From Anaerovorax odorimutans DSM 5092 (GTDB taxonomy: Bacteria; Bacillota; Clostridia; Peptostreptococcales; Anaerovoracaceae): a stretch of 64,000 nt of DNA. Of the stretch, positions 55,062 through 63,259 are shown in pieces. The notes under the pieces are model-generated. The model worked only from the letters and a program-made list of their open reading frames with translations. It was not told the DNA's origin and ran no database searches. Location: contig NZ_AUFC01000002.1 of NCBI RefSeq assembly GCF_000426305.1, positions 186,001-250,000 on the forward strand, given 5' to 3'. The stretch's first letter is position 1. Each line of letters begins with the position of its first letter. The translations under genes and the position numbers were made by a program.

Positions 55062-55322
55062 ATGGCAAGTAAAAAGGGAGTAGGTAGCTCCAAAAACGGT
55101 AGAGACAGTGAGTCGAAACGTTTAGGTGTTAAAAGAGGAGACGGACAGTACGTAAGTGCTGGAAGCATTCTAGTAAGACAAAGAGGGACTAAATTTCATC
55201 CCGGAAATAATGTAGGCATTGGCGGAGACGATACTTTATTTTCAAAAATCGATGGAGCTGTAAAGTTCGAGAGATATGATAAAACAAGAAAAAAGGTAAG
55301 CGTTTATCCAAAAGAAGCATAA
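55062..55322 (+). CDS. rpmA: ribosomal protein L27
   Basis: Large-subunit protein whose N-terminus reaches the peptidyl transferase centre. The 86 residues start directly [20 protein letters not shown]. The usual Firmicutes presequence (about nine residues ending in FA or similar, cut off by the protease Prp) is missing: the ATG follows AGGAGGTG and an in-frame stop lies four bases upstream, so no longer start exists. The prp gene that usually sits between rplU and rpmA is also absent; only 58 bases separate them. Confidence 0.97.
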   Translation: MASKKGVGSSKNGRDSESKRLGVKRGDGQYVSAGSILVRQRGTKFHPGNNVGIGGDDTLFSKIDGAVKFERYDKTRKKVSVYPKEA

Positions 55323-55329
55323 AACTTTT

Positions 55330-55359
55330 AAAGCCCCTATATTTTTATAGGGGCTTTTT
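55330..55359 (+). terminator. terminator after rpmA
   Basis: AAAGCCCCTAT (55330-55340) pairs with ATAGGGGCTTT (55347-55357), followed by T residues. Confidence 0.92.
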
Positions 55360-55422
55360 CATCAAATAAATAGTATATGATTTGTTGCATTGTACAACAT
55401 ATAAAAGAAAGGAGAATGGATT

Positions 55423-56712
55423 ATGTTTGTAGATCGAGCCAAAATATCCATTAAATCAGGCAAAGGTGGTAACGGTTCTGTTTCATTCAGACGTGAACCA
55501 TTTGTTCCTGAAGGAGGTCCCGATGGTGGTGACGGCGGAAAAGGTGGAGATGTCATCTTTATGGCTGATAATAATCTAAGGACTTTAATGGATTTTAGAT
55601 ACAAAAAAAAATACGAAGCAGAGAATGGCCAAGATGGAATGAAAAAAAAGAAATTTGGTAAGAATGGTGAAGATTTAATTATCAAAGTACCGCCAGGAAC
55701 TGTTGTAATAGATGAAGAAACAGGTCTTGTCATGAAAGACCTTATAAATAACGGAGATAGTTTTGTAGCTGCAAAAGGAGGGAAAGGCGGAAAAGGAAAT
55801 GTTAATTTTAAAAATTCCGTAAGACAGGCCCCAAATTTTGCAGAATCAGGAGGTTTCTCTCAAACAAGAACAGTAATTTTAGAAATGAAATTACTGGCAG
55901 ATGTTGGGTTAATCGGGTTTCCCAATGTAGGAAAATCAACTTTGCTATCAATTGCTACAAGTGCAAATCCTAAAATTGCAAATTATCATTTTACTACAAT
56001 TACGCCTAATTTAGGAGTAGTAGAGATTTTTAATACAAGCTTTGTTATGGCTGATATCCCAGGTCTTATTGAAGGGGCCCATCAGGGAGCAGGATTAGGA
56101 TTGGATTTTCTTAAACATATTGAACGGACTAAGATACTAATTCATGTGGTAGATATTTCAGGATCAGAAGGCAGAGATCCTATTTCAGATTTTGATAAAA
56201 TTAATAATGAACTTTCTTCTTACGGAGAAAAATTGATGAAAAAGCCACAATTGGTAGCTGCAAACAAAATAGATATGATTGATGAAGACGGTGAAGAATA
56301 TCAACAATTTAAATCATATGTTGAAGATAAAGGATACAGAGTTTTTCCAATGTCAGCGCCTATTAATCAAGGAGTACATGAAATTTTAGCAGCAGCAGCT
56401 TCTGAACTTTACAAATTAGAACAAGAACCTCAAGAAGAAGAGACCTATGAATTGTTTGACTTTGATAAGGCAGACTATGATCCTAATTACAGAGAAATTA
56501 ATGCATACAAGGAAAATGATATTTATGTATTAAATGGAAAACAACTTGAAAAAATCTTTAATTCAACAAATTTCAATGACCTTGGATCTTTAAGATATTT
56601 ATATAAGTATATTGAAAAAAATGGCGCCATAGATAAACTGAAAGAAATAGGTTTAGAAGAAGGCGATACTATAAGAGTAATCGATTACGAATTTGAATAT
56701 ACAGAAGAATAA
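55423..56712 (+). CDS. obgE: Obg family GTPase
   Basis: Essential GTPase in late 50S assembly and stress/sporulation control. The 429 residues have the Gly-rich Obg fold (1-158), the G domain with G1 GFPNVGKST (165-173), the DIPGLIEGAH switch region near 211, NKID near 282 and SAP near 307, and the C-terminal OCT domain (about 350-427). AAAGGAG precedes the ATG. The order rplU-rpmA-obgE is standard for Firmicutes. Confidence 0.98.
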   Translation: MFVDRAKISIKSGKGGNGSVSFRREPFVPEGGPDGGDGGKGGDVIFMADNNLRTLMDFRYKKKYEAENGQDGMKKKKFGKNGEDLIIKVPPGTVVIDEETGLVMKDLINNGDSFVAAKGGKGGKGNVNFKNSVRQAPNFAESGGFSQTRTVILEMKLLADVGLIGFPNVGKSTLLSIATSANPKIANYHFTTITPNLGVVEIFNTSFVMADIPGLIEGAHQGAGLGLDFLKHIERTKILIHVVDISGSEGRDPISDFDKINNELSSYGEKLMKKPQLVAANKIDMIDEDGEEYQQFKSYVEDKGYRVFPMSAPINQGVHEILAAAASELYKLEQEPQEEETYELFDFDKADYDPNYREINAYKENDIYVLNGKQLEKIFNSTNFNDLGSLRYLYKYIEKNGAIDKLKEIGLEEGDTIRVIDYEFEYTEE

Positions 56713-56751
56713 CAAAATTAGACATGAAAAATTTAAAATATATTGTAGGAA

Positions 56752-56777
56752 AAATACCACCATCGGTGGTATTTTTT
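56752..56777 (+). terminator. terminator after obgE
   Basis: AAATACCACC (56752-56761), loop ATC, GGTGGTATTT (56765-56774), then T residues. Confidence 0.92.
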
Positions 56778-56780
56778 ATT

Positions 56781-56809
56781 GTCATAAAATCTTGTCCACA
56801 GAATAAAAT
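56781..56809 (+). promoter_or_regulatory. possible sigma-E-type promoter of the spoIIIA operon
   Basis: GTCATAA (56781-56787) and GAATAAAAT (56801-56809), about 14 bases apart, loosely fit the mother-cell sigma-E pattern (ATA at -35, CATACAAT-like -10). The operon is sigma-E-dependent in Bacillus. The match is weak. Confidence 0.25.
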
Positions 56810-56856
56810 GTATGGATAACACAAGCTATCTTATGTACAAGAGAGGAGATTTTGAA

Positions 56857-57057
56857 ATGAACATTAATGTGGATATTATTTTTAAAATAGCAGCCATTGG
56901 CATTATTGTAGCCGTTTTGAATCAGGTATTAATAAGAGCAGGAAGAGAAGACCAAGCCATGATGACAACATTAGCAGGAATTATTGTAGTGCTGCTTTTG
57001 ATAGTCCAAATGATTAATGATTTCTTTGTTACTGTAAAAACTTTGTTCCAACTATAA
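56857..57057 (+). CDS. spoIIIAC: stage III sporulation protein AC
   Basis: Small membrane subunit of the SpoIIIA-SpoIIQ channel between mother cell and forespore. The 66 residues form two helices: VDIIFKIAAIGIIVAVLNQV, a polar GREDQA loop, then MMTTLAGIIVVLLLIVQMI. I chose ATG 56857 behind GAGAGGAG; an in-frame ATG at 56812 would add 15 polar residues not typical of the family. It is the first gene of the local operon; spoIIIAA and spoIIIAB, normally upstream, are not here. Confidence 0.92.
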   Translation: MNINVDIIFKIAAIGIIVAVLNQVLIRAGREDQAMMTTLAGIIVVLLLIVQMINDFFVTVKTLFQL

Positions 57058-57079
57058 TGTACAAAAAGAGGTTATTTTT

Positions 57080-57475
57080 ATGGATATGGATATTTTCAAA
57101 ATAGCGGCCATTGGACTATGCGGTGTAATTGTAGCATCAATAGTTAAAGGATATAAGCCTGAATTCGCCACATATATAGTTATTACTACTGTAATGATTA
57201 TTTTTACTATGATTTTATACAAGCTTACAGCAGTTTTTGAATTTTTAGGCTCTATCTATAGCCAAATAAGCTATGGTAAAACATTTTTCCCTATTATAAT
57301 AAAAGTTCTTGCTGTGGCATACATTGCTGATTTTACAGCTCAAATATGTAAAGATTCCGGGGAATCAGCAATAGCAGGAAAAGTAGAACTTGCAGGGAAA
57401 GTAATAATTTTTTATTTAGCTGTTCCAGTCATGGTTTCTGTCCTTGGTCTTATCGAAAAAATGCTACCGGGCTAA
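57080..57475 (+). CDS. spoIIIAD: stage III sporulation protein AD
   Basis: Membrane subunit of the SpoIIIA complex, 131 residues and full length. Four hydrophobic helices, with the conserved region VLAVAYIADFTAQICKDSGE near 77-96 and ESAIAGKVELAGK. It begins 22 bases after spoIIIAC behind AGAGG. Confidence 0.94.
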   Translation: MDMDIFKIAAIGLCGVIVASIVKGYKPEFATYIVITTVMIIFTMILYKLTAVFEFLGSIYSQISYGKTFFPIIIKVLAVAYIADFTAQICKDSGESAIAGKVELAGKVIIFYLAVPVMVSVLGLIEKMLPG

Positions 57476-57505
57476 GTTATAATATACGCCAGATAAGGAG
57501 GTGAG

Positions 57506-58600
57506 ATGAGTTTGGATTTAGAAGAAATTATTGACAAGCAATTGGCCTCAATGAATTTAGAAAGCATAGATCAACTTACAGATCTAATTGGGAAAGATAA
57601 AATTTTTTCTGATATGACACCCGGACAAATTATTAAAGGTATTATTAACGGAGATCCATTATTTAACTTTAATAATATTATAAGCAATATATTAAATTTA
57701 TTTATGTCAGAAATATATGGAAGTATTGTTTTAGGAGTTCAATTAGTAATAATTTGCATAATAATCGGCCTTTTAAAAAATCTATCCACATCTTTTGGAG
57801 ATGATACAGTTTCTAAACTGGGAACTGTAGTATGTAGTTGCAGTGTAATGGCCTTATGTTTGAAAAGTTTTATGGAGGTTTATACAATTTGCATGAATGC
57901 TGTGGACACCATGTCAGTTACTATGCAAGCACTTCTACCAGTACTCGTTCCTCTTTTGATCAGTATGGGAAATTTCACTTCAGGAAGTATATTAAATCCC
58001 GTTATTGTAACTGCAATTACTATTTTTAACAGTGCTCTTCAAAGAATAGTTATGCCTGCTGTACTATTATCATCCATATTTATTTTAGTAAATAGTCTCT
58101 CCGATCGAGATTATGTAAAAAAGCTTGCTTTATTTATGCGTGCTTTTGCAATTTTTATGGTAGGGCTTTGTGTAACTCTTTTTTCAGGTCTAACGGCAAT
58201 TCAAGGTATTGTAACTAAAACTGCTGACGGAATGATAGCTAAAACGGCCAGATACTCTATGGATAATTTTATTCCTATTGTAGGAGGGTTTGCTGCAGAT
58301 TCTATCGATCTTGTACTAAGCTGTGCTACTATAATCAAAAACGGAATTGGTTTATTTGGACTTTTCATTATTATCACTTTATTAATTCTTCCTCTTATAA
58401 AAATTCTAGCTATAGCTTTAGTTTACAAAATAACTGCTATAATCATTGAACCAATTGGCAATAAAACGGTTTCAGACTGCTTAAATGAAATGGGTAATTC
58501 TGTTATAACACTGGCAGTTATAATATTTTTAGCAGCAACGATGTTTATTATATTCCTTGCAGTTATCATAGGAATTGGAGGTGGCAATCTATGGAGATAG
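57506..58600 (+). CDS. spoIIIAE: stage III sporulation protein AE
   Basis: Polytopic membrane protein of 364 residues, the likely channel-like part of the SpoIIIA complex. Seven or so helices; the soluble N-terminus (1-70) is short. The segment MQALLPVLVPLLISMGNFTSG near 139-159 is the most conserved region. It lacks an evident signal peptide that Bacillus SpoIIIAE carries, accounting for the shorter length. AAGGAGGTG precedes the ATG. Its stop overlaps the spoIIIAF start by 10 bases. Confidence 0.94.
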   Translation: MSLDLEEIIDKQLASMNLESIDQLTDLIGKDKIFSDMTPGQIIKGIINGDPLFNFNNIISNILNLFMSEIYGSIVLGVQLVIICIIIGLLKNLSTSFGDDTVSKLGTVVCSCSVMALCLKSFMEVYTICMNAVDTMSVTMQALLPVLVPLLISMGNFTSGSILNPVIVTAITIFNSALQRIVMPAVLLSSIFILVNSLSDRDYVKKLALFMRAFAIFMVGLCVTLFSGLTAIQGIVTKTADGMIAKTARYSMDNFIPIVGGFAADSIDLVLSCATIIKNGIGLFGLFIIITLLILPLIKILAIALVYKITAIIIEPIGNKTVSDCLNEMGNSVITLAVIIFLAATMFIIFLAVIIGIGGGNLWR

Positions 58601-58758
58601 TACGAGAATGGGTCAGGAATATATTTATAATTATAGTAGCAATATCATTTGTTGAAATTTTATTACCATCAGGAGCTATGAGTAAATATTTAAAATTTAT
58701 ATTTTCACTTATCATAATGGCAATGATTTTATCACCTCTTTCCATTTTACTGGAATAA
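58591..58758 (+). CDS. spoIIIAF: stage III sporulation protein AF, reduced to the membrane part
   Basis: A 55-residue protein starting MEIVREWVRNIFIII. It has two membrane helices (about 9-25 and 33-52) joined by LLPSGAMSKYLK, which matches the N-terminus of Bacillus SpoIIIAF (EW..., LLPSSSMQKYAK). The usual soluble ring-building domain of about 120-150 residues is absent: the stop comes at 58756, and spoIIIAG starts 38 bases later, so there is no room for it. GGAGGTG lies ahead inside spoIIIAE. Confidence 0.85.
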   Translation: MEIVREWVRNIFIIIVAISFVEILLPSGAMSKYLKFIFSLIIMAMILSPLSILLE

Positions 58759-58796
58759 GTGAAATGTCATTTAATATATTAGTAAGGAGGATAATA

Positions 58797-59249
58797 ATGT
58801 GGGATAAATTAAAAAATGACAAATTTATAAAAATGCTACTTTCAAAATTAATTACAGTTTTAGTAGTAGCATCAATAGCACTTTTACTCTTTGATGTTCT
58901 AACCAAGAGTAATGATGGAAGACGGCAGATTGTTGATGAAGACGGCGGTTCTGAATACATTGAATCAGAAGAAGATCTAGCAAATTCCAGACAAGAAGCC
59001 AGACTTAAAGATATATTAAGCGATATAAAAGGTGTAGGTGATGTAGATGTAATGATTACATATAAAAAAAATGAAAAGACTGCATCTGTATTTAACGAAG
59101 AAAATAATAATAGAACTTCAGAAGTAGAAGGTGTCATAGTAACTGCCAGAGGAGCTGAAAATATTATAATTAAAAATAGCATTTCTAATGCTGTTACTGC
59201 AGTATTTAATATACCATCATCAAATGTAGTAGTATTTGAAAAAAATTAG
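58797..59249 (+). CDS. spoIIIAG: stage III sporulation protein AG
   Basis: Bitopic protein that forms the large ring of the feeding-tube apparatus. The 150 residues contain a cytoplasmic start, one membrane helix (about 17-36), and an extracytoplasmic part with RLKDILSDIKGVGDVDVMITYKK in adjoining pieces near 74-96, EVEGVIVTARGAEN, and the C-terminal AVTAVFNIPSSNVVVFEK, all typical. Shorter than the 229 residues in Bacillus. I start it at ATG 58797 behind AAGGAGG. Confidence 0.93.
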   Translation: MWDKLKNDKFIKMLLSKLITVLVVASIALLLFDVLTKSNDGRRQIVDEDGGSEYIESEEDLANSRQEARLKDILSDIKGVGDVDVMITYKKNEKTASVFNEENNNRTSEVEGVIVTARGAENIIIKNSISNAVTAVFNIPSSNVVVFEKN

Positions 59250-59302
59250 TTTAAAAAGGCAAAAGCCTTATAATATAGAGAATTTAAGGGGGTTATAAAT
59301 AA

Positions 59303-59965
59303 ATGTTTGATTTTACAAAACGTAAAAAATTTGCATTGATAGGTATGTTGGTATTAGTAATTTGTGTAGCCGTTGTAAATAATAAATTACAAACACAACA
59401 AAGTCTTTCTGCTAATGCAGACTATACAAATTATGAAGAAGAACAAATGAGGCTTCATGATGGGGACGTCTTAGTTGATAGTCTAAATGTTTCTGAAGTA
59501 CCAGGGAAAAGCAGTGATTCAGCTATAACTAAAAAAACCGAATCAGAATCGGTTTCAAGCGGTGCCGTTAAAGAAACCGCTGTCATAACATCTGATGATT
59601 CTGCAGAGATGACAAATGCAGACGTATATTTTGAAGAACAACGGGCAACTTTAAATATGGATAGAAATCAAGTTATTTCAATGTTAGCGGATGTAATTGC
59701 AGAAGCCCCTGACGGAGCGGAAAAAGATAACGCGACAAAACAGAAATTGAAAATTATAGATTATATGAATAAAGAAAAAGTGATTGAAAATCTTATTCAA
59801 ACAAAAGGATATGCAGATGCATTAGTTGTTATTACTGATACTTCTGTTACTGTTACTGTTAATAAATCTGACATTTCTCAAACAGACGTAGCTAAAATTT
59901 GTGATATCGTAATGAGGGAAACCGGTCGTGATGCAGGTCAAATCGTAATTCAAAATAAATCATAA
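59303..59965 (+). CDS. spoIIIAH: stage III sporulation protein AH
   Basis: Partner of forespore SpoIIQ; its ring-building motif bridges the two membranes. The 220 residues begin with a basic segment and one helix (about 10-26), followed by a long polar linker and, from about 105, the YscJ/FliF-like domain (FEEQRATLNMDRNQVISMLADV, KGYADALVVITDTSVTVTV in pieces). The ribosome site AAGGGGG lies before the ATG. Terminator follows. SpoIIQ is not in the window. Confidence 0.93.
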   Translation: MFDFTKRKKFALIGMLVLVICVAVVNNKLQTQQSLSANADYTNYEEEQMRLHDGDVLVDSLNVSEVPGKSSDSAITKKTESESVSSGAVKETAVITSDDSAEMTNADVYFEEQRATLNMDRNQVISMLADVIAEAPDGAEKDNATKQKLKIIDYMNKEKVIENLIQTKGYADALVVITDTSVTVTVNKSDISQTDVAKICDIVMRETGRDAGQIVIQNKS

Positions 59966-59977
59966 AATCTCTATTAA

Positions 59978-60015
59978 AAGGTTCTGATTAAATTAGCATC
60001 AGAACCTTGTTACTT
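59978..60015 (+). terminator. terminator after the spoIIIA operon
   Basis: AAGGTTCTGAT (59978-59988) pairs with ATCAGAACCTT (59998-60008), followed by GTTACTTT; the T tract is imperfect. Confidence 0.8.
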
Positions 60016-60084
60016 TATAGATATATAATAAATAGAAATTGTGTATTTACCATATTTCTGATATACTTATTGAGAGGTGATTAG

Positions 60085-60450
60085 ATGAGTATAGATACGG
60101 AAGAAAAACTAGGTACTCTAAAAATATCCGATGAAGTAATTGCTCTATGTACTATGAATGCAACACTGAAAACAGAAGGAATTTCAGCATTAAGCGGAGG
60201 TATTGGCGGCAGTTTTTCTAAAAATATTTTAGGGAAAGATCCTCTATATAAAGGTATAAAAGTATCTCAAGCTGAAGATGGTATAATTATAGATATACAT
60301 GTTATTGTTACTTATGGTTTTAAAATTCCACAAGTTGCATGGGATGTACAAGAAAACGTTAAAAAGGAAGTTGAGCTTATGACTGATGCTGACGTAAAAG
60401 CAGTAAATATTCACGTTCAAGGAGTTCACTTTTTAGAAGAGGAGGACTAG
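60085..60450 (+). CDS. Asp23/Gls24 family protein (YqhY-like)
   Basis: Small soluble protein of 121 residues with the Asp23 pattern: LKISDEVIALCTMNATLKTEG at the start, a Gly-rich GGIGGSFSKN, then IDIHVIVTYGFKIPQVAWDVQENVKKEV, and VKAVNIHVQGVHF. YqhY in Bacillus lies at the same place before nusB and affects fatty acid (acetyl-CoA carboxylase) homeostasis. The accBC genes usually found next to it are missing here. GAGGTGAT precedes the ATG. Confidence 0.9.
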   Translation: MSIDTEEKLGTLKISDEVIALCTMNATLKTEGISALSGGIGGSFSKNILGKDPLYKGIKVSQAEDGIIIDIHVIVTYGFKIPQVAWDVQENVKKEVELMTDADVKAVNIHVQGVHFLEEED

Positions 60451-60453
60451 AGC

Positions 60454-60858
60454 ATGAGAAGAAAAGAAGCAAGAGAGCTATTTATGCAGCTCCTGTTTCA
60501 GATGGAAGTGCAAAAAAATTACTGTCAGGAAGAAAAAGAAACATATATTAAAAAATATATGGAAAAATCCAGTCAACTTAATTATTTTAATCGATTATAT
60601 GATTGCACAATAAACCATCTTTCAGAAATTGATGAAAAATTAGATGAATACAGTAATAGTTGGAAGACAAGCCGTATGGCAAAGGTAGATCTAGCAATTT
60701 TAAGATTATCTGCAGCAGAAATCTTATATTTTGAAGATATACCAGACAGCGTAGCAATTAACGAAGCCGTAGATTTAGCAAAAAAATTTGGCGGAGATGA
60801 TTCAAGTAAATTTATAAACGGAATTTTAGGTAAACTTTTAAAGGAAAAAGATGCATAA
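60454..60858 (+). CDS. nusB: transcription antitermination protein NusB
   Basis: RNA-binding subunit of the rRNA antitermination complex with NusE. 134 residues, all helical: [18 protein letters not shown] at the start, then [22 protein letters not shown] near 68-89 and the C-terminal [29 protein letters not shown] precedes the ATG. It starts three bases after the Asp23 gene and overlaps the next gene by 8 bases. Confidence 0.97.
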   Translation: MRRKEARELFMQLLFQMEVQKNYCQEEKETYIKKYMEKSSQLNYFNRLYDCTINHLSEIDEKLDEYSNSWKTSRMAKVDLAILRLSAAEILYFEDIPDSVAINEAVDLAKKFGGDDSSKFINGILGKLLKEKDA

Positions 60859-61825
60859 TGAAAATTATATTCTAGGAATTGATACTAGTAATTATACGAC
60901 TTCTCTAGCAGTTACAAATAAATTGGGAGAAATCGTCATAGATTATCGAAAACCATTAATTGTAAAGCAGGGCGAAAGAGGGCTTCGGCAATCATACGCC
61001 CTTTTTCAGCATATGGAAAATTTACCAAATATGATTTTAGAATTGTTTAATAAAATAGATAAAAATAAAATTGCAGCTGTTTCTGTCTCTGATAAACCAA
61101 GACCATTAAAGGATTCATATATGCCCGTATTTCTTTGTGGTGTAAATTACGGAAAAATTATTGCTGCAAGTTTAAGTATACCTTTTTTTAAATTTTCTCA
61201 TCAAGAAGGACATTTGCAGGCTATTAAAAATTATAGTCCCTTAAATGGGTCAAATAAATTTTTAGCATATCATCTTTCAGGTGGAACTTGTGAGCTTTTA
61301 AAAGTATCCATGCTTGGAAATAATTTTGATAAAATTGAAATTATTGGAGGTTCTAAAGATATTTCTTTTGGTCAGCTTATCGATAGAGTGGGAGTAGCAA
61401 TGGGATTTTCATTTCCTGCGGGAAAAGCATTAGATGAAAAAGCCTTAAAATATAAAAGTCAATTGTTAATTGATAATACAAAACAAAATAAAATACTGTC
61501 TCCAATAGCTTTAAACGGACTTTATATCAATTTATCTGGAATAGAAACTCAATGCCAAAGAAATATTGATAATTCAATACTTTCATTTGAATTATTTACT
61601 AAAATTTCAAATTGTCTTTGTAAACTTTCGGAAAAAGCAGTAAAAGAAACAGGTATAAATCAAATCATGTTTGCAGGAGGGGTTTCCGCCAGTAAATTTA
61701 TTAAAGAAGAAATTGAAAAATATTTTAATAATAAAAAAATAACTTTAGCGTTTGGAAATCCAAAGCTGTCATCAGATAATGCTGTTGGGATATCTCTTCT
61801 TGGAGGAAAATCATTATGGCAATAA
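60851..61825 (+). CDS. TsaD/Kae1-like paralogue (ASKHA fold, peptidase M22-like)
   Basis: Protein of 324 residues related to the tRNA t6A enzyme TsaD, probably not TsaD itself. The nucleotide-fold start is [14 protein letters not shown] where TsaD has a GIETSCDETA-type motif. The metal site HQEGH (His117, His121) is kept. [12 protein letters not shown] near 137 and [15 protein letters not shown] near 275 follow the TsaD order. Genes like this, annotated as peptidase M22, occur between nusB and xseA in Clostridia. No reaction is known to me. It overlaps nusB by 8 bases and xseA by 10 bases. Confidence 0.82.
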   Translation: MHNENYILGIDTSNYTTSLAVTNKLGEIVIDYRKPLIVKQGERGLRQSYALFQHMENLPNMILELFNKIDKNKIAAVSVSDKPRPLKDSYMPVFLCGVNYGKIIAASLSIPFFKFSHQEGHLQAIKNYSPLNGSNKFLAYHLSGGTCELLKVSMLGNNFDKIEIIGGSKDISFGQLIDRVGVAMGFSFPAGKALDEKALKYKSQLLIDNTKQNKILSPIALNGLYINLSGIETQCQRNIDNSILSFELFTKISNCLCKLSEKAVKETGINQIMFAGGVSASKFIKEEIEKYFNNKKITLAFGNPKLSSDNAVGISLLGGKSLWQ

Positions 61826-63027
61826 AACCAATAAAAGTTTCACAACTAAATGGATATATAAAACGAGTACTTCAATCAGATCCTCTATTAGGAAATGTAT
61901 CTGTTATAGGTGAAATTTCTAACTTAAAATATCATGGAACAGGACATGTATATTTTACATTAAAAGATGAAAACAGCAAATTAAACTGCTTTCTGCCCTA
62001 CGAAAATTTAAAAGATATAAGATATGAGCTTTCTGATGGTATGCAAATCACTGTAAATGGGTATATTTATTTATATGAACGGGGTGGAAGTTATTCACTT
62101 AATGTTAGAGATATTATAATAGAAGGTACAGGCAATCTAAGTATAGCTTTTCAAAAACTTAAAGATAAATTAAAAAAAGAAGGACTCTTTGATGAAAAGC
62201 AAAAAAAGAAGATTCCTTTTTTCCCTAAAAAAATTGCCGTCATTACATCAGAAACTGGAGCAGCAGTACAAGACATTATTAAAATAATAAAAAGTAGAAA
62301 CAACATAGTAGATGTACTTATTTATCCATGTATTGTACAAGGCCCAAATGCTGCAAAAGAAATTTCAAACTCTATAGATGAAGTCAACAGACTTTTTCCT
62401 GATATAGATACTATAATTGTAGGTCGTGGCGGTGGCTCAATAGAAGAATTATGGGCTTTTAATGAAGAAATTGTTGCAAGAAGCATATTCGCTTCAATTA
62501 TTCCTGTTATATCTGCGGTAGGACATGAAACAGATTTTACCATATCTGATTTTGCAGCAGATGTAAGAGCTGAAACTCCTTCTGCTGCAGCGCAAATGGC
62601 AGTACCTGATATAGAAGCTTTAAAACAATATATAAATTCAGAAGTAATGCAACTTAATCATAGTATTGAAAATTATATTAAATATTTAGAGATAAAAGTT
62701 CAAAGTAATAATATTGAAACTTTAAAAATCAATTTAGAAAATAGAATTAATATCAATATTATAAAAGCAGAAAATCTTTATAAGAATTTAGAAAATCTAG
62801 TAAAACAGAAATTTAGTAGCTATGAAAGTGTAATAAATAATTATAAAACAACTTTAGATGCTTTTAATCCTTATAATATTATGGATAGAGGATATGCCGC
62901 TGTCACTGATGAAAAAGGAATCCTTGTAAGCAGTATTGCTAAATTGAAAAAAGGAGATTTCTTAACAGCCAAATTAAAAGATGGTGAAATAGACTGCAAG
63001 ATTGAGTACATAAGGAGGATAAATTGA
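61816..63027 (+). CDS. xseA: exodeoxyribonuclease VII large subunit
   Basis: Catalytic subunit of ExoVII, which degrades single-stranded DNA from both ends. 403 residues: OB-fold N-terminus (1-100, VSQLNGYIKRVLQSDPLL), catalytic domain with VITSETGAAVQDI near 142-154 and DTIIVGRGGGSIEELWAFN near 196-214, then VGHETDFTISDF, and a long helical C-terminal part that binds XseB. folD, often found just upstream, is absent; the TsaD-like gene stands in its place. Confidence 0.97.
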   Translation: MAIKPIKVSQLNGYIKRVLQSDPLLGNVSVIGEISNLKYHGTGHVYFTLKDENSKLNCFLPYENLKDIRYELSDGMQITVNGYIYLYERGGSYSLNVRDIIIEGTGNLSIAFQKLKDKLKKEGLFDEKQKKKIPFFPKKIAVITSETGAAVQDIIKIIKSRNNIVDVLIYPCIVQGPNAAKEISNSIDEVNRLFPDIDTIIVGRGGGSIEELWAFNEEIVARSIFASIIPVISAVGHETDFTISDFAADVRAETPSAAAQMAVPDIEALKQYINSEVMQLNHSIENYIKYLEIKVQSNNIETLKINLENRININIIKAENLYKNLENLVKQKFSSYESVINNYKTTLDAFNPYNIMDRGYAAVTDEKGILVSSIAKLKKGDFLTAKLKDGEIDCKIEYIRRIN

Positions 63028-63242
63028 TGGCAATCAAAACAAAAGAAAGCGATGTAAGTAATCTTACTTTTGAAGAAGCTTTGGAAAAACTGGAAAAATC
63101 CGCTGAAGCTTTAAAAAAGGATGGCTATAGTTTAGAAGATGCAATGAAAAATTTTGAAGAAGGTATAGAGTATTATAATTACTGCAATAAAATCTTAACT
63201 ATGGCAAAACAAAAAATAGAGGTTTATAATAAAAATCAATAA
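63027..63242 (+). CDS. xseB: exodeoxyribonuclease VII small subunit
   Basis: Small helical subunit of ExoVII, 71 residues with FEEALEKLEKSAEALKKD and LEDAMKNFEEGIEYYNYCNKIL. The ATG at 63027 shares one base with the xseA stop (TGATG) and stands 8 bases behind AGGAGG; a TTG one codon earlier is too close to that site. Confidence 0.95.
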   Translation: MAIKTKESDVSNLTFEEALEKLEKSAEALKKDGYSLEDAMKNFEEGIEYYNYCNKILTMAKQKIEVYNKNQ

Positions 63243-63259
63243 GGAGATGATATACCGTA

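Noticed and set aside
58600-58800. Frameshift explanation for the short spoIIIAF
   Set aside because: Only 38 bases lie between its stop and the spoIIIAG start, and no frame in them continues a soluble domain.
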